From an uncultured Actinomyces sp. (lineage in GTDB: Bacteria; Actinomycetota; Actinomycetes; Actinomycetales; Actinomycetaceae), in assembly GCA_937926195.1 (NCBI GenBank), contig CALEXZ010000162.1, positions 1-29,530 on the forward strand: a stretch of DNA of 29,530 nt. The letters run 5' to 3'. The stretch's first letter is position 1. Every line of letters begins with the position of its first letter. Shown here piece after piece: positions 8,128-18,994 of this stretch. The position numbers and the translations under genes are program-made. A model generated the notes under the pieces. The model was not told the origin of the DNA. It worked only from the letters and a program-made list of their open reading frames with translations, and did no database searches.

Positions 8128-8517
8128 TCAGGCTTGGGCGACCTCGGCGTCGAAACGGGCCGCGTAGTCCTGGGCGCTGAGCAGCTCGCCCTCGGCGCTG
8201 ACCGTCACCGTGAACAGCCAGCCGGCCCCGTAGGGGTCCTCGTTGACGGTTCCCGGCTCGTCGACGACCGCCTCGTTGACGGCGACGACGGTGCCGCTCA
8301 CGGGTGAGACGAGGTCCGAGACGGACTTGGTCGACTCCAGCTCACCGCAGGGCTCACCCGCCTCGACCTGGGCGCCGACCTCGGGCAGGTCGACGAAGAC
8401 GACCTCACCGAGGGCGTCGGCGGCGACGGCGGTGATGCCCACGCGTGCGGGCTCACCGTCCTCCAGCCACTCGTGGTCGGCGCTGTAGCGCAGGTGAGCG
8501 AGCACGCTCTGAACCAT
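8128..8517 (-). CDS. gcvH: Glycine cleavage system H protein
   Basis: This 129-residue carrier protein shuttles the aminomethyl group of glycine on a lipoyl arm among the P, T and L proteins. The lipoylated lysine is Lys64 in ESTKSVSDL. The N-terminal SADHEWLE (12-19) and the GEVVFVDLPEVG segment (37-48) are family hallmarks. Length is normal. It is the last gene of gcvP-gcvT-gcvH, 47 bases after gcvT, with AAAGGA as ribosome site. Lipoyl attachment enzymes (LipA, LipB or LplA) and the L protein are not in the window and must be supplied elsewhere. Confidence 0.97.
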   Translation of the reverse strand: MVQSVLAHLRYSADHEWLEDGEPARVGITAVAADALGEVVFVDLPEVGAQVEAGEPCGELESTKSVSDLVSPVSGTVVAVNEAVVDEPGTVNEDPYGAGWLFTVTVSAEGELLSAQDYAARFDAEVAQA

Positions 8518-8564
8518 CTCAGGGGTCCTTTCCGTCAGGAGGTGGTGGGGTGGTGCGGGGCGCC

Positions 8565-9830
<1,266 letters not shown>

Positions 9831-9859
9831 CGCTGTCTCCTCGTCAGGTGTGGTCCGGC

Positions 9860-12778
9860 TCAGGCCTCGGTGGCCTCGAAGGCGGCGGGGTGAGGGCAGG
9901 TGCACAGGAGGTGGCGGTCGCCCCACGCGTTGTCGACCCGCGAGACCGGGGGGAAGTACTTGTCCGTCTCCATGCCCGCCAGCGGGAAGGCCGCGGTGGC
10001 ACGCGAGTAGGGCCGCTGCCACTGCTCGGCCGTGACGGCCGCCAGCGTGTGGGGCGCGCGGCGCAGCACCGAGTCCTCCAGCGCCACGGCGCTTGAGGCG
10101 ACCTCGTCGATCTCGGCGCGGATCGAGCGCATGGCCGCGATGAAGCGGTCCAGCTCGGCCAGGGGCTCGGACTCGGTGGGCTCGACCATGAGCGTGCCCG
10201 ACACCGGGAAGGAGAGGGTCGGCGCGTGGAACCCGTAGTCGATGAGCCGCTTGGCCACGTCCTCGGCGCTGACGCCGGTGGCGGCGGTGAGCGGGCGCAG
10301 GTCGAGGACGCACTCGTGCGCCACGTACCCGCGGTACGTGTACAGGGTGGGGAAGGCCTCGGCGAGCGCCCGCGACAGGTAGCTCGCGTGAGCCAGGGCC
10401 GTGAGGGTCACCTGACGCAGGTCGGCGTCGGTGAGCGTGGCCAGGTACGTCCAGGCCAGTGGCATGACCCCCGCCGAGCCGAAGCGGGCCCCCATGACCG
10501 CAGGTCCGCTGAAGCCCCGGTCGTGGTCCTCCTCCGTCGGGGCCGCCGAGCCGACGGGCCCGGCAGGGAGGTAGGGGGCCAGGTGCTCCTTGACGACGAC
10601 GGGGCCCACGCCCGGCCCACCGCCGCCGTGAGGGATGGCGAAGGTCTTGTGCAGGTTGAGGTGGGAGACGTCCCCGCCGAGGTCGCCCGGGCGCAGCAGC
10701 CCCGTGAGGGCGTTGAGGTTGGCGCCGTCGATGTAGACCTGCCCCCCGGCCTCGTGGACGAGGGCGGTGACCTCGGTGACCTGGGGCTCGAAGACACCGT
10801 GGGTGGACGGGTAGGTGAGCATGATGGCCGCCACGCGCTCGCCGTGCGCGGCCAGGAGGCTGCGCAGGTGCTCGACGTCGACGGAGCCGTCCTCGGCGGT
10901 GGCGACCACCGTGACGCCGAAGCCGGCGCCGGCGGCCGAGGCGGCGTTCGTGCCGTGGGCGCTGGCCGGCACGAGGACGAGGTCACGCTGCTGCTGGCCG
11001 GTGGCGCTGAGGTAGCCGCGCACGGCCAGCAGACCGGTGAGCTCGCCGTGGGCACCGGAGGCGGGCTGGAGGCTGCACCGGTCGTAGCCGGTGAGTCGCG
11101 CCAGCCGGTCGGCCAGCCCGTCCAGCAGCAGGCGCCAGCCGCGCGTCTGGGACGCGGGGGCGTAGGGGTGGATGCCGGCGAGCTCGGGGCTGAGCCACAC
11201 GGCCGACTGCGCGGCCGCGTTGAGCTTGAGGGTGCACGAGCCCAGCGGGATCATCGTGCGGTCCAGGGCGAGGTCGCGGTCGGCCAGGCGCCGGATGTAG
11301 CGCACGAGGGCGGCCTCGCTGCGGTAGCGGTGGAAGCTGGGGTGGGTGAGGAAGGCGCTCGTGCGCGCCAGGGACGCGGGCAGTGGGAAGCGCGGGGCGC
11401 CGTCGGCCTGCGAGGCGGCCTGCGCGGCGCGGGACGGGGCGTCGGCGAGCGCGTCGAGGACCGCGACGACGTCCTTGTCGGTGGTGGTCTCGTTGGTGCT
11501 CACGCCCACGTGGTCGGCGTCGAGCAGACGCAGGTTGTAGCCCAGGGCCTCGGCCCGCCCGACCGCCTGCGCGGCGGTGCCGGGCAGGCGCACGCTCACC
11601 GTGTCGAAGAAGTCCTCGTGCTCCAGGGCGAGCCCGAGCGCGCGGGCGCCGACGGCCAGCTGCTCGGCCCGGCGGTGCACGTGCTCGGCAACCGACACCA
11701 GGCCCTCAGGCCCGTGGTGGACCGCGTAGAAGGCCGCGACGACGGCCAGCAGGGCCTGCGCGGTGCAGATGTTCGAGGTGGCCCTCTCCCGGCGGATGTG
11801 CTGCTCGCGGGTCTGCAGGGCCAGACGGTAGGCCTCGCGGCCCTCGGTGTCCCGGGAGACGCCGACGACGCGTCCCGGCAGCTGGCGGCGCAGCGCCTCG
11901 GTGACGGACATGAAACCGGGGTGGGGGCCACCGAAGAACAGGGGCACCCCCAGGCGCTGCGCGGTGCCGACGGCGATGTCCGCGCCGACGGCGCCCGGCT
12001 CGGTGAGCAGCGTCAGGGCCAGCGGGTCGGCGTCAACGGCCACCAGGCCGCCGCGGGCGTGCACGGCCGCCACGGCGCCGGCGAGGTCCTGGACGAGTCC
12101 GCGGCTCGTCGTGTGGGCGAGGACCGCCCCCGTCAGGGGCTCGCCGTCGGCGCTGATGGAGGGGACGCTGAGGAGCTCGACCTCGATGCCCAGGGCCTGG
12201 GCCCGGGCCGAGGCCACCTCGATGACCTGGGGGTGCAGGCCGGGGTCGAGGAGCACGGGGGCGTCGGGGCCGCGGTGCGCGCGGGCCATGAGCAGGACCG
12301 CCTCGGCGACGGCGGTGGCCTCGTCCAGCAGGGAGGTGCAGGCCACCGGCAGGCCGGTGAGGTCGGACACGACGGTCTGGAACAGCAGCTGGGCCTCCAG
12401 CCGCCCCTGGCTGATCTCCGCCTGGTAGGGGGTGTAGGCGGTGGTCCAGGCCGGGTCGGACAGGACGTCGCGCACGATGACGGCAGGGGTGAGCGTGGGG
12501 TGGTAGCCGCGCCCGATCATCTCGGTGTGCGGGTCGTTGAGGGCTGCCAGGGACCTGAGCTCGCGGACGGCCTCGTCCTCGCTGAGCCCGCCGACCGACG
12601 CGTCGGGCTGCTCCGGCTGCGGCGGCGGGTCCAGGACGGGCAGGCCGGCAGGGACCACCTGTGCGGCCAGGTCCTCCAGGCTCTGGGCGCCGATGGCGGA
12701 CAGGACAGCGGCCAGGTCCGCTCCCCTCGTGCCCAGGTGCCGGTCCAGGAAGCGCGCGGGTGTCGTGGGCGCCGTCAT
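9860..12778 (-). CDS. gcvP: Glycine dehydrogenase (decarboxylating), P protein
   Basis: This PLP enzyme decarboxylates glycine and loads the remaining aminomethyl group onto lipoyl-GcvH. It is the fused single-chain form (972 residues; N- and C-halves correspond to GcvPA and GcvPB). The N-half shows GRGYHPTLTP (89-98) and TAYTPYQAEISQGRLEA (113-129). The C-half shows MIPLGSCTLKLNA (509-521), the YIDGAN motif (682-687) and the PLP-binding Lys711 in LNLHKTFAIPHGGGGPG. The ATG at 12778 has GGGAGGG directly upstream, better than an in-frame GTG at 12808. It leads gcvP-gcvT-gcvH. A minus-strand -10 (TAGGAT, 12809-12814) gives a leader of about 25 bases, too short for a glycine riboswitch. Confidence 0.97.
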   Translation of the reverse strand: MTAPTTPARFLDRHLGTRGADLAAVLSAIGAQSLEDLAAQVVPAGLPVLDPPPQPEQPDASVGGLSEDEAVRELRSLAALNDPHTEMIGRGYHPTLTPAVIVRDVLSDPAWTTAYTPYQAEISQGRLEAQLLFQTVVSDLTGLPVACTSLLDEATAVAEAVLLMARAHRGPDAPVLLDPGLHPQVIEVASARAQALGIEVELLSVPSISADGEPLTGAVLAHTTSRGLVQDLAGAVAAVHARGGLVAVDADPLALTLLTEPGAVGADIAVGTAQRLGVPLFFGGPHPGFMSVTEALRRQLPGRVVGVSRDTEGREAYRLALQTREQHIRRERATSNICTAQALLAVVAAFYAVHHGPEGLVSVAEHVHRRAEQLAVGARALGLALEHEDFFDTVSVRLPGTAAQAVGRAEALGYNLRLLDADHVGVSTNETTTDKDVVAVLDALADAPSRAAQAASQADGAPRFPLPASLARTSAFLTHPSFHRYRSEAALVRYIRRLADRDLALDRTMIPLGSCTLKLNAAAQSAVWLSPELAGIHPYAPASQTRGWRLLLDGLADRLARLTGYDRCSLQPASGAHGELTGLLAVRGYLSATGQQQRDLVLVPASAHGTNAASAAGAGFGVTVVATAEDGSVDVEHLRSLLAAHGERVAAIMLTYPSTHGVFEPQVTEVTALVHEAGGQVYIDGANLNALTGLLRPGDLGGDVSHLNLHKTFAIPHGGGGPGVGPVVVKEHLAPYLPAGPVGSAAPTEEDHDRGFSGPAVMGARFGSAGVMPLAWTYLATLTDADLRQVTLTALAHASYLSRALAEAFPTLYTYRGYVAHECVLDLRPLTAATGVSAEDVAKRLIDYGFHAPTLSFPVSGTLMVEPTESEPLAELDRFIAAMRSIRAEIDEVASSAVALEDSVLRRAPHTLAAVTAEQWQRPYSRATAAFPLAGMETDKYFPPVSRVDNAWGDRHLLCTCPHPAAFEATEA

Positions 12779-13086
12779 GACCCTCCCTCTCGTCGTGTGG
12801 CGCGTCACATCCTAGTGAGGGGGTCCGCGTCCGCGCAGCCGAATGGAGCGGCGCTGTGCGGCCGGGTCGAGGGCCGGACGGCATCCCGGGCCGTGAGGTC
12901 GCCCGGCCGGCTGCCCGGCGCGAGGGCGGTGGAGCCGTCACTGATGCCGAGCCGCACCTGCGACGTGGTACGTGACACATCGTCAGTATGACGGCCGGGG
13001 GTGGGGTGTTGTAACATAGGTCACCGTGCGAGGTGCGGGCGGGCGCGTGTCGACCGCTCGGTCCGGCCTGGCGTGAGGGGGCCTCG
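12779..13086. other. Divergent intergenic region between gcvP and the SdpI-family gene
   Basis: These 308 bases hold no convincing gene. Short open frames here lack ribosome sites and family similarity. I see a weak gcvP promoter on the minus strand (TAGGAT at 12809-12814), an inverted repeat CGTCA-GTA-TGACG (12981-12993), and a plus-strand promoter. I looked for glycine-riboswitch helices upstream of gcvP and did not find them. Confidence 0.6.
12988..13017 (+). promoter_or_regulatory. Candidate promoter of the SdpI-family gene
   Basis: ATGACG (12988-12993) and TAACAT (13012-13017) are 18 bases apart, placing the transcript start near 13024 with a leader of about 60 bases. The inverted repeat CGTCA-N3-TGACG overlaps the -35 element and could be an operator. 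Confidence 0.45.
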
Positions 13087-13452
13087 ATGCTGCTCGGTGG
13101 TGTAGCGCTGATACTTGTCGCAGTCTTCTTCGGGGTGCTGTACGTCAGGGCGAAGAACGGGGTTCTGCCCTACAACCGTGTGACCGGGTTGCGAACGCGG
13201 GCGATCATGAGGTCCGAGCGTGTGTGGACTGTCGTTCATCGCAGATTCGCCTGGGTCTTCGCGTCTCAGGCCATCGGCTTCACGTTCGTCGGGCTCTTGT
13301 ACATCGCCGCCGCGATGGTGCCGGATCTGGAGCCGGACGTGTTCGTCGTGGCCTGCTTCGCCTTCGTCATCACGCTCCTGGTCCTCATCGCGGGCGGCGT
13401 CAGTGCCGACACGTACGCCCGCCGGCTCAACAGCCGGGGAGAGGAGACGTGA
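13087..13452 (+). CDS. SdpI/YhfL-family membrane protein
   Basis: This 121-residue protein has three predicted membrane segments (about 2-20, 54-76 and 84-104). Between the first two is a basic loop NRVTGLRTRAIMRSERVW (30-47), which matches the GxRT...S...W signature of the SdpI family. Bacillus subtilis SdpI is an immunity and signalling protein for the SdpC cannibalism toxin, but most actinobacterial members stand alone and have no known partner. No toxin gene is visible nearby. The ATG at 13087 follows GAGGGGG at good spacing, so the upstream in-frame GTG at 13033 is unlikely. It is followed after 199 bases by miaB, which seems to have its own promoter. Confidence 0.75.
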   Translation: MLLGGVALILVAVFFGVLYVRAKNGVLPYNRVTGLRTRAIMRSERVWTVVHRRFAWVFASQAIGFTFVGLLYIAAAMVPDLEPDVFVVACFAFVITLLVLIAGGVSADTYARRLNSRGEET

Positions 13453-13638
13453 CCGCTGCGTCACACGTGTCGCGGAGCTGGCCCCGGGCAGCGGCACGAC
13501 CGGTGCCCATGGGGCCGCGGTCGTCGCCGGGGCGGCTCGTGCCGGGTCCCGACCTGCGTGCCAGGCAACGGGATCGCGCCGGCCGTGCATCCGGTCACGA
13601 CCCGGCGCTACGGCTGGGGCAGGCCGAGACCCCGCCCC

Positions 13639-13644
13639 TACACT
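13639..13644 (+). promoter_or_regulatory. Candidate leaderless -10 element of miaB
   Basis: TACACT (TANNNT) lies seven bases before the miaB ATG, so transcription should begin at the start codon. There is no ribosome site, which supports a leaderless message. The -35 region is weak (GGGGCA). Confidence 0.45.
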
Positions 13645-13651
13645 GCCGGTG

Positions 13652-15385
<1,734 letters not shown>

Positions 15386-15389
15386 GGTC

Positions 15390-15422
15390 ACCGGGGCAGC
15401 CGGTCGCGCCGGGCTGTCCGGT
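15390..15422. terminator. GC-rich hairpin between convergent miaB and esterase genes
   Basis: ACCGGGGCAGCCGG pairs with CCGGGCTGTCCGGT around a 5-base loop with one small bulge on each arm. Its position a few bases after the miaB stop suggests a terminator; there is no U-tract. Confidence 0.5.
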
Positions 15423-15480
15423 GGTAGCGAGTGGTGTGGTATCGAGGTGCACGGCGGCCCGGGATACCGGGCGGGCGCGG

Positions 15481-16557
15481 CTAGGCCCCCAGGTGACGGC
15501 GCAGGTGCGCAAGCATCGAGGCGCGCCAGGCGCGCATGCACGGCGCCTGCGGCGCCACCCGGTCGGCCGCGTGGTACATGCCCGCAACGACGACGAGCTC
15601 GCACTCGACCCCGGCGCGGCACAGGCGCTCGGCGTAGGCGACGTCGTCGTCGTGGAAGAGGTCGAGGTCTCCCACCCCGACCCAGGAGGGCGGCATCCCC
15701 GACAGGTCCGTGCGCCTGCCGGGCACGGAGTACGGCCGGGCGCTGGCCGGGCCCGAGCCGCCGGGGCCGCGCAGGTAGGCGGCCCAGCCCAGCAGGTCGA
15801 GGCCGCGGCTCCACAGGAGGCGCCCACGGCTGCGCGGTGCCGAGGCCGGGCGCGCCCGCCTGGCGGCCCGGTCGTCGAGCATGGGGTAGACGAGCACCTG
15901 GGCGGCCAGGTGCAGCCCGGCGTCGACGGCCCGCTGGACGAGGGAGGCCGCTGTCCCGCCGCCCGCGCTCTCCCCGACGACGGCGACCCGCGCCGGGTCC
16001 ACGCCGCTCATCCCGCCGCCGAGCAGCCACTGCAGGGCGGCCCAGCAGTCGTCGACGTCCGCCGGGTGGGGGGCCGTGAAGGCCGTGCGGTACTCGACCG
16101 ACACGGCCACCGCCCCCAGCTCCTGGGCGAGGTAGCCGTAGACCTCGACGTCGGCGTCGGCGTCACCCAGGACGTGGCCGCCGCCGTGCACCCACAGGAG
16201 GGCCGGCACCCGGCGCCCGGCGCCGAGGGCGGCGCGGGCCCCGGCGCTCGTGGACACGACGACACGCACCGCGTGGGCGTCCACGGGGCTGACGGCGGTG
16301 AGCTCCTGGAGGTCGAGGGCCGGGTCCCACACGCGCCGCTCGGGCAGGGCGGGCGAGCGGTGCGCGCTCAGCGCGGCGCGCACGAGCGGGCCGCACAGGG
16401 CGAGGGCGGGCGGGACAACCAGACGCCCCACCCGCAGGTCCGGGTGGACCTCGGTGCGGACGAGACGGTACAGGCGCAGCCGCTCGGCGAGCAGGGCCGC
16501 GCCGACACCCGCCACCAGGAGGCGGGTGCGGCGCGGCACGGTGCGGGTCGTGGTCAC
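15481..16557 (-). CDS. Alpha/beta-hydrolase esterase, hormone-sensitive-lipase type
   Basis: The 358-residue protein has an N-terminal hydrophobic/basic segment (1-60), then an alpha/beta-hydrolase fold. Family motifs are HGGGH (124-128, oxyanion hole), GESAGG with the nucleophile Ser197, an aspartate in GDLDLF (Asp299) and His329 in GMYHAAD. This is the HSL/acetyl-esterase class, which cleaves short-chain acyl esters; the natural substrate is unknown. It starts with GTG at 16557, 22 bases after the FtsX-like permease, with no clear ribosome site. A TACGCT element (16564-16569, minus strand) lies six bases before the GTG, so a separate leaderless transcript is possible. Its position behind the ABC pair suggests a shared role, such as processing or detoxifying an acylated or lipid-like compound (inference). 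Confidence 0.88.
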   Translation of the reverse strand: MTTTRTVPRRTRLLVAGVGAALLAERLRLYRLVRTEVHPDLRVGRLVVPPALALCGPLVRAALSAHRSPALPERRVWDPALDLQELTAVSPVDAHAVRVVVSTSAGARAALGAGRRVPALLWVHGGGHVLGDADADVEVYGYLAQELGAVAVSVEYRTAFTAPHPADVDDCWAALQWLLGGGMSGVDPARVAVVGESAGGGTAASLVQRAVDAGLHLAAQVLVYPMLDDRAARRARPASAPRSRGRLLWSRGLDLLGWAAYLRGPGGSGPASARPYSVPGRRTDLSGMPPSWVGVGDLDLFHDDDVAYAERLCRAGVECELVVVAGMYHAADRVAPQAPCMRAWRASMLAHLRRHLGA

Positions 16558-16579
16558 CGGGGAAGCGTAGCGGCCGGGC

Positions 16580-17959
16580 TCAGTCCCGTGAGCGCAGCGC
16601 GGTGGCCACGCCCGCCCCTCTGACTGCCCAGGCGGAGACGACGATGGCGAGGCAGGTGGTGGCCAGCGTCAGCGCCCCGGTCGTGCCGATCTCCTTCCAG
16701 GGCAGGTGACTGGGGACGTCGGCCCAGGCGGTGCCCGTGGCCGGGGCCACGAGCGCGGTGTTGAGCGCGCAGACCACCAGGCCGAGCAGGACGGCGACGA
16801 TGGCGTGCAGCACGCCCTCCAGCACCTGGGCGCCGCGCACCTGCGTGGCCGGGGCCCCGGCTGCGCTGAGCAGGGCGGCGTCGCGCCGTCTGCGTCCGGC
16901 GCTCATCGCGATGACGGCGATCCCCCCGGTCCAGGCGGTGGTCAGCGCCGGGCCGAACACCGCCATGAAGCTGTCCGGGTTGATCCGGCCCACGCCCATG
17001 TGCGAGCTCCCCAGGGTGACGATGACCAGGCCCAGGGCGACGAGGAAGGGCAGGACGGTGGCCGTCGAGCGGCGCGACTCCAGCTGGGCCGTGCGGGTGG
17101 CCACGTGCCAGGCCGGTCCCGGCAGCGGCAGCAGCGAGACGGCGCGCAGCAGGAGGGGGACGCACCAGGCGGCCAGGACGCACACGAGCGCGAGCGCGCC
17201 CAGGGCCCCCAGGGGCGCCGCCTCGGCCGCCCCTGTGCTTCCGGCACCGTCACGGCGGATGACGACGACGGTGGAGACAACTCCCGCGGCCAGGCCGAGC
17301 GCCACGAGCGAGCGCAGGACGATGCCGACCGTGCGGGCGGCGCCGGAGCGGACGCGCTCCTCGACCCCGTGCAGCAGGTCGGTCTCGGTGGCGCGGGCGG
17401 CGCGGCGTGCGGGTCCCCACCCGCCCAGGATCACGGAGCCGGCGAGGATGAGCGCGGTCCACAGCAGGTCGGCCGGGTCCCAGCGCGCGACCGTTCCCGG
17501 CAGCGCCACGTCCTGCTCGATGAGCAGGGGCATCGTGAGGGCGCTCATGGCCCTGCCGACGAGGCAGCCCCCGAGGGAGCCGATGACGGCGACGATGACG
17601 AGCTGGCCCAGCAGCACGGCGCGCAGGGTGCCCGGGCGCATGCCCAGGGCCCGCCACAGGCCGTGGTCGCGGCAGCGCTGGGCCAGGGCCAGCCCGGCCG
17701 TCGCGGACAGGACGGTTGTCGCGGCCAGCACGACGCAGGCGATGGTGAAGCCGGACATGAGGCGTGCGACGTGCAGCATCTCCTCCGACAGGGGCTTGCC
17801 CAGCGCGCTCAGGCCGGTGGCCCGTGCCGCCGAGTCGATCTCACCGTGCATGATCATGAGCTGGCCGGACACGCAGGCCCCGGCCACGAGTGTGACGACG
17901 CAGCTCCACGTCCAGGTCCCGGCGTTGTGGCGCAGGTCGGCGAGCAGCAGGCGCAGCAT
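16580..17959 (-). CDS. ABC transporter permease, FtsX-like
   Basis: The 459-residue membrane protein has two FtsX-like halves. Hydrophobic segments fall near residues 17-35, 68-93, 116-140 and 165-180, with a matching set in the second half. The soluble loops are short, unlike MacB, which has a large periplasmic domain. The ALGMRPGTLRAVLLGQ segment (104-119) is the usual cytoplasmic coupling region. It should pair with the ATPase encoded just upstream: the ATPase TGA and this ATG share one base (TGATG at 17957-17961), so translation is coupled. Such pairs export lipids, lipoproteins or peptide antibiotics, or act as sensors with a two-component system. The divergent kinase/regulator pair fits the last idea. 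The cargo cannot be told from sequence. Confidence 0.9.
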   Translation of the reverse strand: MLRLLLADLRHNAGTWTWSCVVTLVAGACVSGQLMIMHGEIDSAARATGLSALGKPLSEEMLHVARLMSGFTIACVVLAATTVLSATAGLALAQRCRDHGLWRALGMRPGTLRAVLLGQLVIVAVIGSLGGCLVGRAMSALTMPLLIEQDVALPGTVARWDPADLLWTALILAGSVILGGWGPARRAARATETDLLHGVEERVRSGAARTVGIVLRSLVALGLAAGVVSTVVVIRRDGAGSTGAAEAAPLGALGALALVCVLAAWCVPLLLRAVSLLPLPGPAWHVATRTAQLESRRSTATVLPFLVALGLVIVTLGSSHMGVGRINPDSFMAVFGPALTTAWTGGIAVIAMSAGRRRRDAALLSAAGAPATQVRGAQVLEGVLHAIVAVLLGLVVCALNTALVAPATGTAWADVPSHLPWKEIGTTGALTLATTCLAIVVSAWAVRGAGVATALRSRD

Positions 17960-18837
17960 CAGTGCCCACCTCCCGTCCGCGCGCTCAGCACGGCGTCGGC
18001 GACGGCGGCAGGGTCCCCGCCGGGCAGCTGCCCGATGACGCGCCCGGCGTCCATGACCAGGACCCGGTCGGCGCGGGAGGCGGCCTGGGCGTCGTGGGTG
18101 ACCATGAGGACGGCGGTGCCCTCGGCGGCGAGCTCGGCGAACCAGTCGAGGACTCCCGCCGCTCCGGCCACGTCGAGGGAGGCGGTCGGCTCGTCGGCGA
18201 AGACGATGGCGGGACGTGAGGCCAGCACGCGGGCGATGGCGACGCGCTGGCGCTCGCCGCCGCTGAGCTCATGAGGCAGCTGGGAGGCCTGTGCGGACAG
18301 GCCCACGCGCCCCAGGGCCTCGCTGACCTGCGCCCGGCTCAGGGGCCGTCTGCGCAGCCGGCCCGGCAGGGCGACGTTCTCACGCGCCGACAGGGCGGTG
18401 ACGAGGTTGTCGTCCTGGAAGACGAAGCCGACGCGCTCGGCGCGCAGGCGGGCGGCGGCGCGTGCGCTCAGGCCGGTGGACTGCTGGCCGAGGACGCTCA
18501 CGGTGCCGTGGGTGGGCCGGTCCAGTCCTGCCAGGCAGGTCAGGAGCGTGGACTTGCCGCAGCCCGAGGCGCCGACGAGGGCGGTGAAGGACCCGGCCTC
18601 CAGGCTCAGGCTCACCGACTTCACGGCCGCGACGCCCTCACGGCGTCCGGGCAGCGGGTACACCCGGCTGAGTCCCTGGCACTGGAGGACCGGGACGTTG
18701 GTGCTCCGGCCGGAGGCGGGAGCCGCTGACGGGGCCGAGTGACGGGAGGGCGCTGCGTGACGGGTCGGTGCTGTGTGACGGGACGGGGGAGCCTGCCTGC
18801 TCCCCGCTGCCGCAGAGTGGTTCAGTGATGTGCTCAT
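17959..18837 (-). CDS. ABC transporter ATP-binding protein, LolD/MacB type
   Basis: This 292-residue ATPase powers the FtsX-like permease. Walker A is GASGCGKST (89-97), the Q-loop is near Gln141, the signature is LSGGERQR (191-198) and Walker B is IVFADEP with Glu216. Before the core is a 48-residue extension rich in Ala, Pro, Ser, Arg and His, encoded partly by three 18-bp tandem repeats that give RHxAPx-like units. The ATG at 18837 has GGAGG two bases upstream of GC-ATG, so the extension appears to be translated. Family members normally begin about residue 48 here. The extension could be a disordered tail or a species-specific expansion. Confidence 0.94.
   Translation of the reverse strand: MSTSLNHSAAAGSRQAPPSRHTAPTRHAAPSRHSAPSAAPASGRSTNVPVLQCQGLSRVYPLPGRREGVAAVKSVSLSLEAGSFTALVGASGCGKSTLLTCLAGLDRPTHGTVSVLGQQSTGLSARAAARLRAERVGFVFQDDNLVTALSARENVALPGRLRRRPLSRAQVSEALGRVGLSAQASQLPHELSGGERQRVAIARVLASRPAIVFADEPTASLDVAGAAGVLDWFAELAAEGTAVLMVTHDAQAASRADRVLVMDAGRVIGQLPGGDPAAVADAVLSARTGGGH
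18739..18792. repeat. Three 18-bp tandem repeats inside the ABC ATPase gene
   Basis: Three copies of an 18-bp unit beginning GTGACGGG occupy 18739-18756, 18757-18774 and 18775-18792; a weaker fourth precedes them. The unit is in frame and encodes six residues of the type RHxAPx in the ATPase N-terminal extension. Copy-number changes would keep the frame. Confidence 0.8.
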
Positions 18838-18918
18838 GCCCTCCAGGCAACTGCATGCACCCCGTCATGGTCACGGGTGCTGGAGCCCGACGCGAGGGGT
18901 GGTGACGGGCTCCGCACA

Positions 18919-18934
18919 GTGGTGCCGGCACCAC
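18919..18934. promoter_or_regulatory. Perfect 16-bp palindrome, candidate operator
   Basis: GTGGTGCCGGCACCAC is a perfect palindrome in the 157-base divergent region between the ABC ATPase (start 18837) and the histidine kinase (start 18995). It shares the GGCAC core with a second palindrome 14 bases to the right. Confidence 0.5.
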
Positions 18935-18948
18935 CTCGCCGCTGGGGC

Positions 18949-18966
18949 CCTGGCACCAGTGCCAGG
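18949..18966. promoter_or_regulatory. Inverted repeat overlapping the kinase -35, candidate operator
   Basis: CCTGGCAC-CA-GTGCCAGG has perfect 8-base arms. It overlaps GTGCCA (18959-18964), the best -35 candidate for the kinase gene. With the neighbouring palindrome it makes a two-site array of the sort bound by a dimeric response regulator. Confidence 0.5.
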
Positions 18967-18987
18967 CGCCCGGGCCTGCCGTAGCGT
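18959..18987 (+). promoter_or_regulatory. Candidate leaderless promoter of the kinase/regulator operon
   Basis: GTGCCA (18959-18964), a 17-base spacer and TAGCGT (18982-18987) are followed by seven bases and the kinase ATG at 18995. The transcript would begin at the start codon, and no ribosome site is present. Confidence 0.45.
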
Positions 18988-18994
18988 CCGAGTC

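Noticed and set aside
10226..12991. 921-codon plus-strand open frame antisense to gcvP
   Set aside because: Gly/Val/Gln/Arg-rich shadow of gcvP without motifs; gcvP has full family similarity.
12779..13020. Small minus-strand gene (about 70 codons) upstream of gcvP
   Set aside because: No ribosome site, no motif, and it runs into the gcvP promoter area; a chance open frame is more likely.
16706..18274. 522-codon plus-strand open frame antisense to the ABC permease and ATPase
   Set aside because: Low-complexity Gly/Gln/Asp/His composition and no ribosome site or motif; the opposite strand encodes clear transporter proteins.
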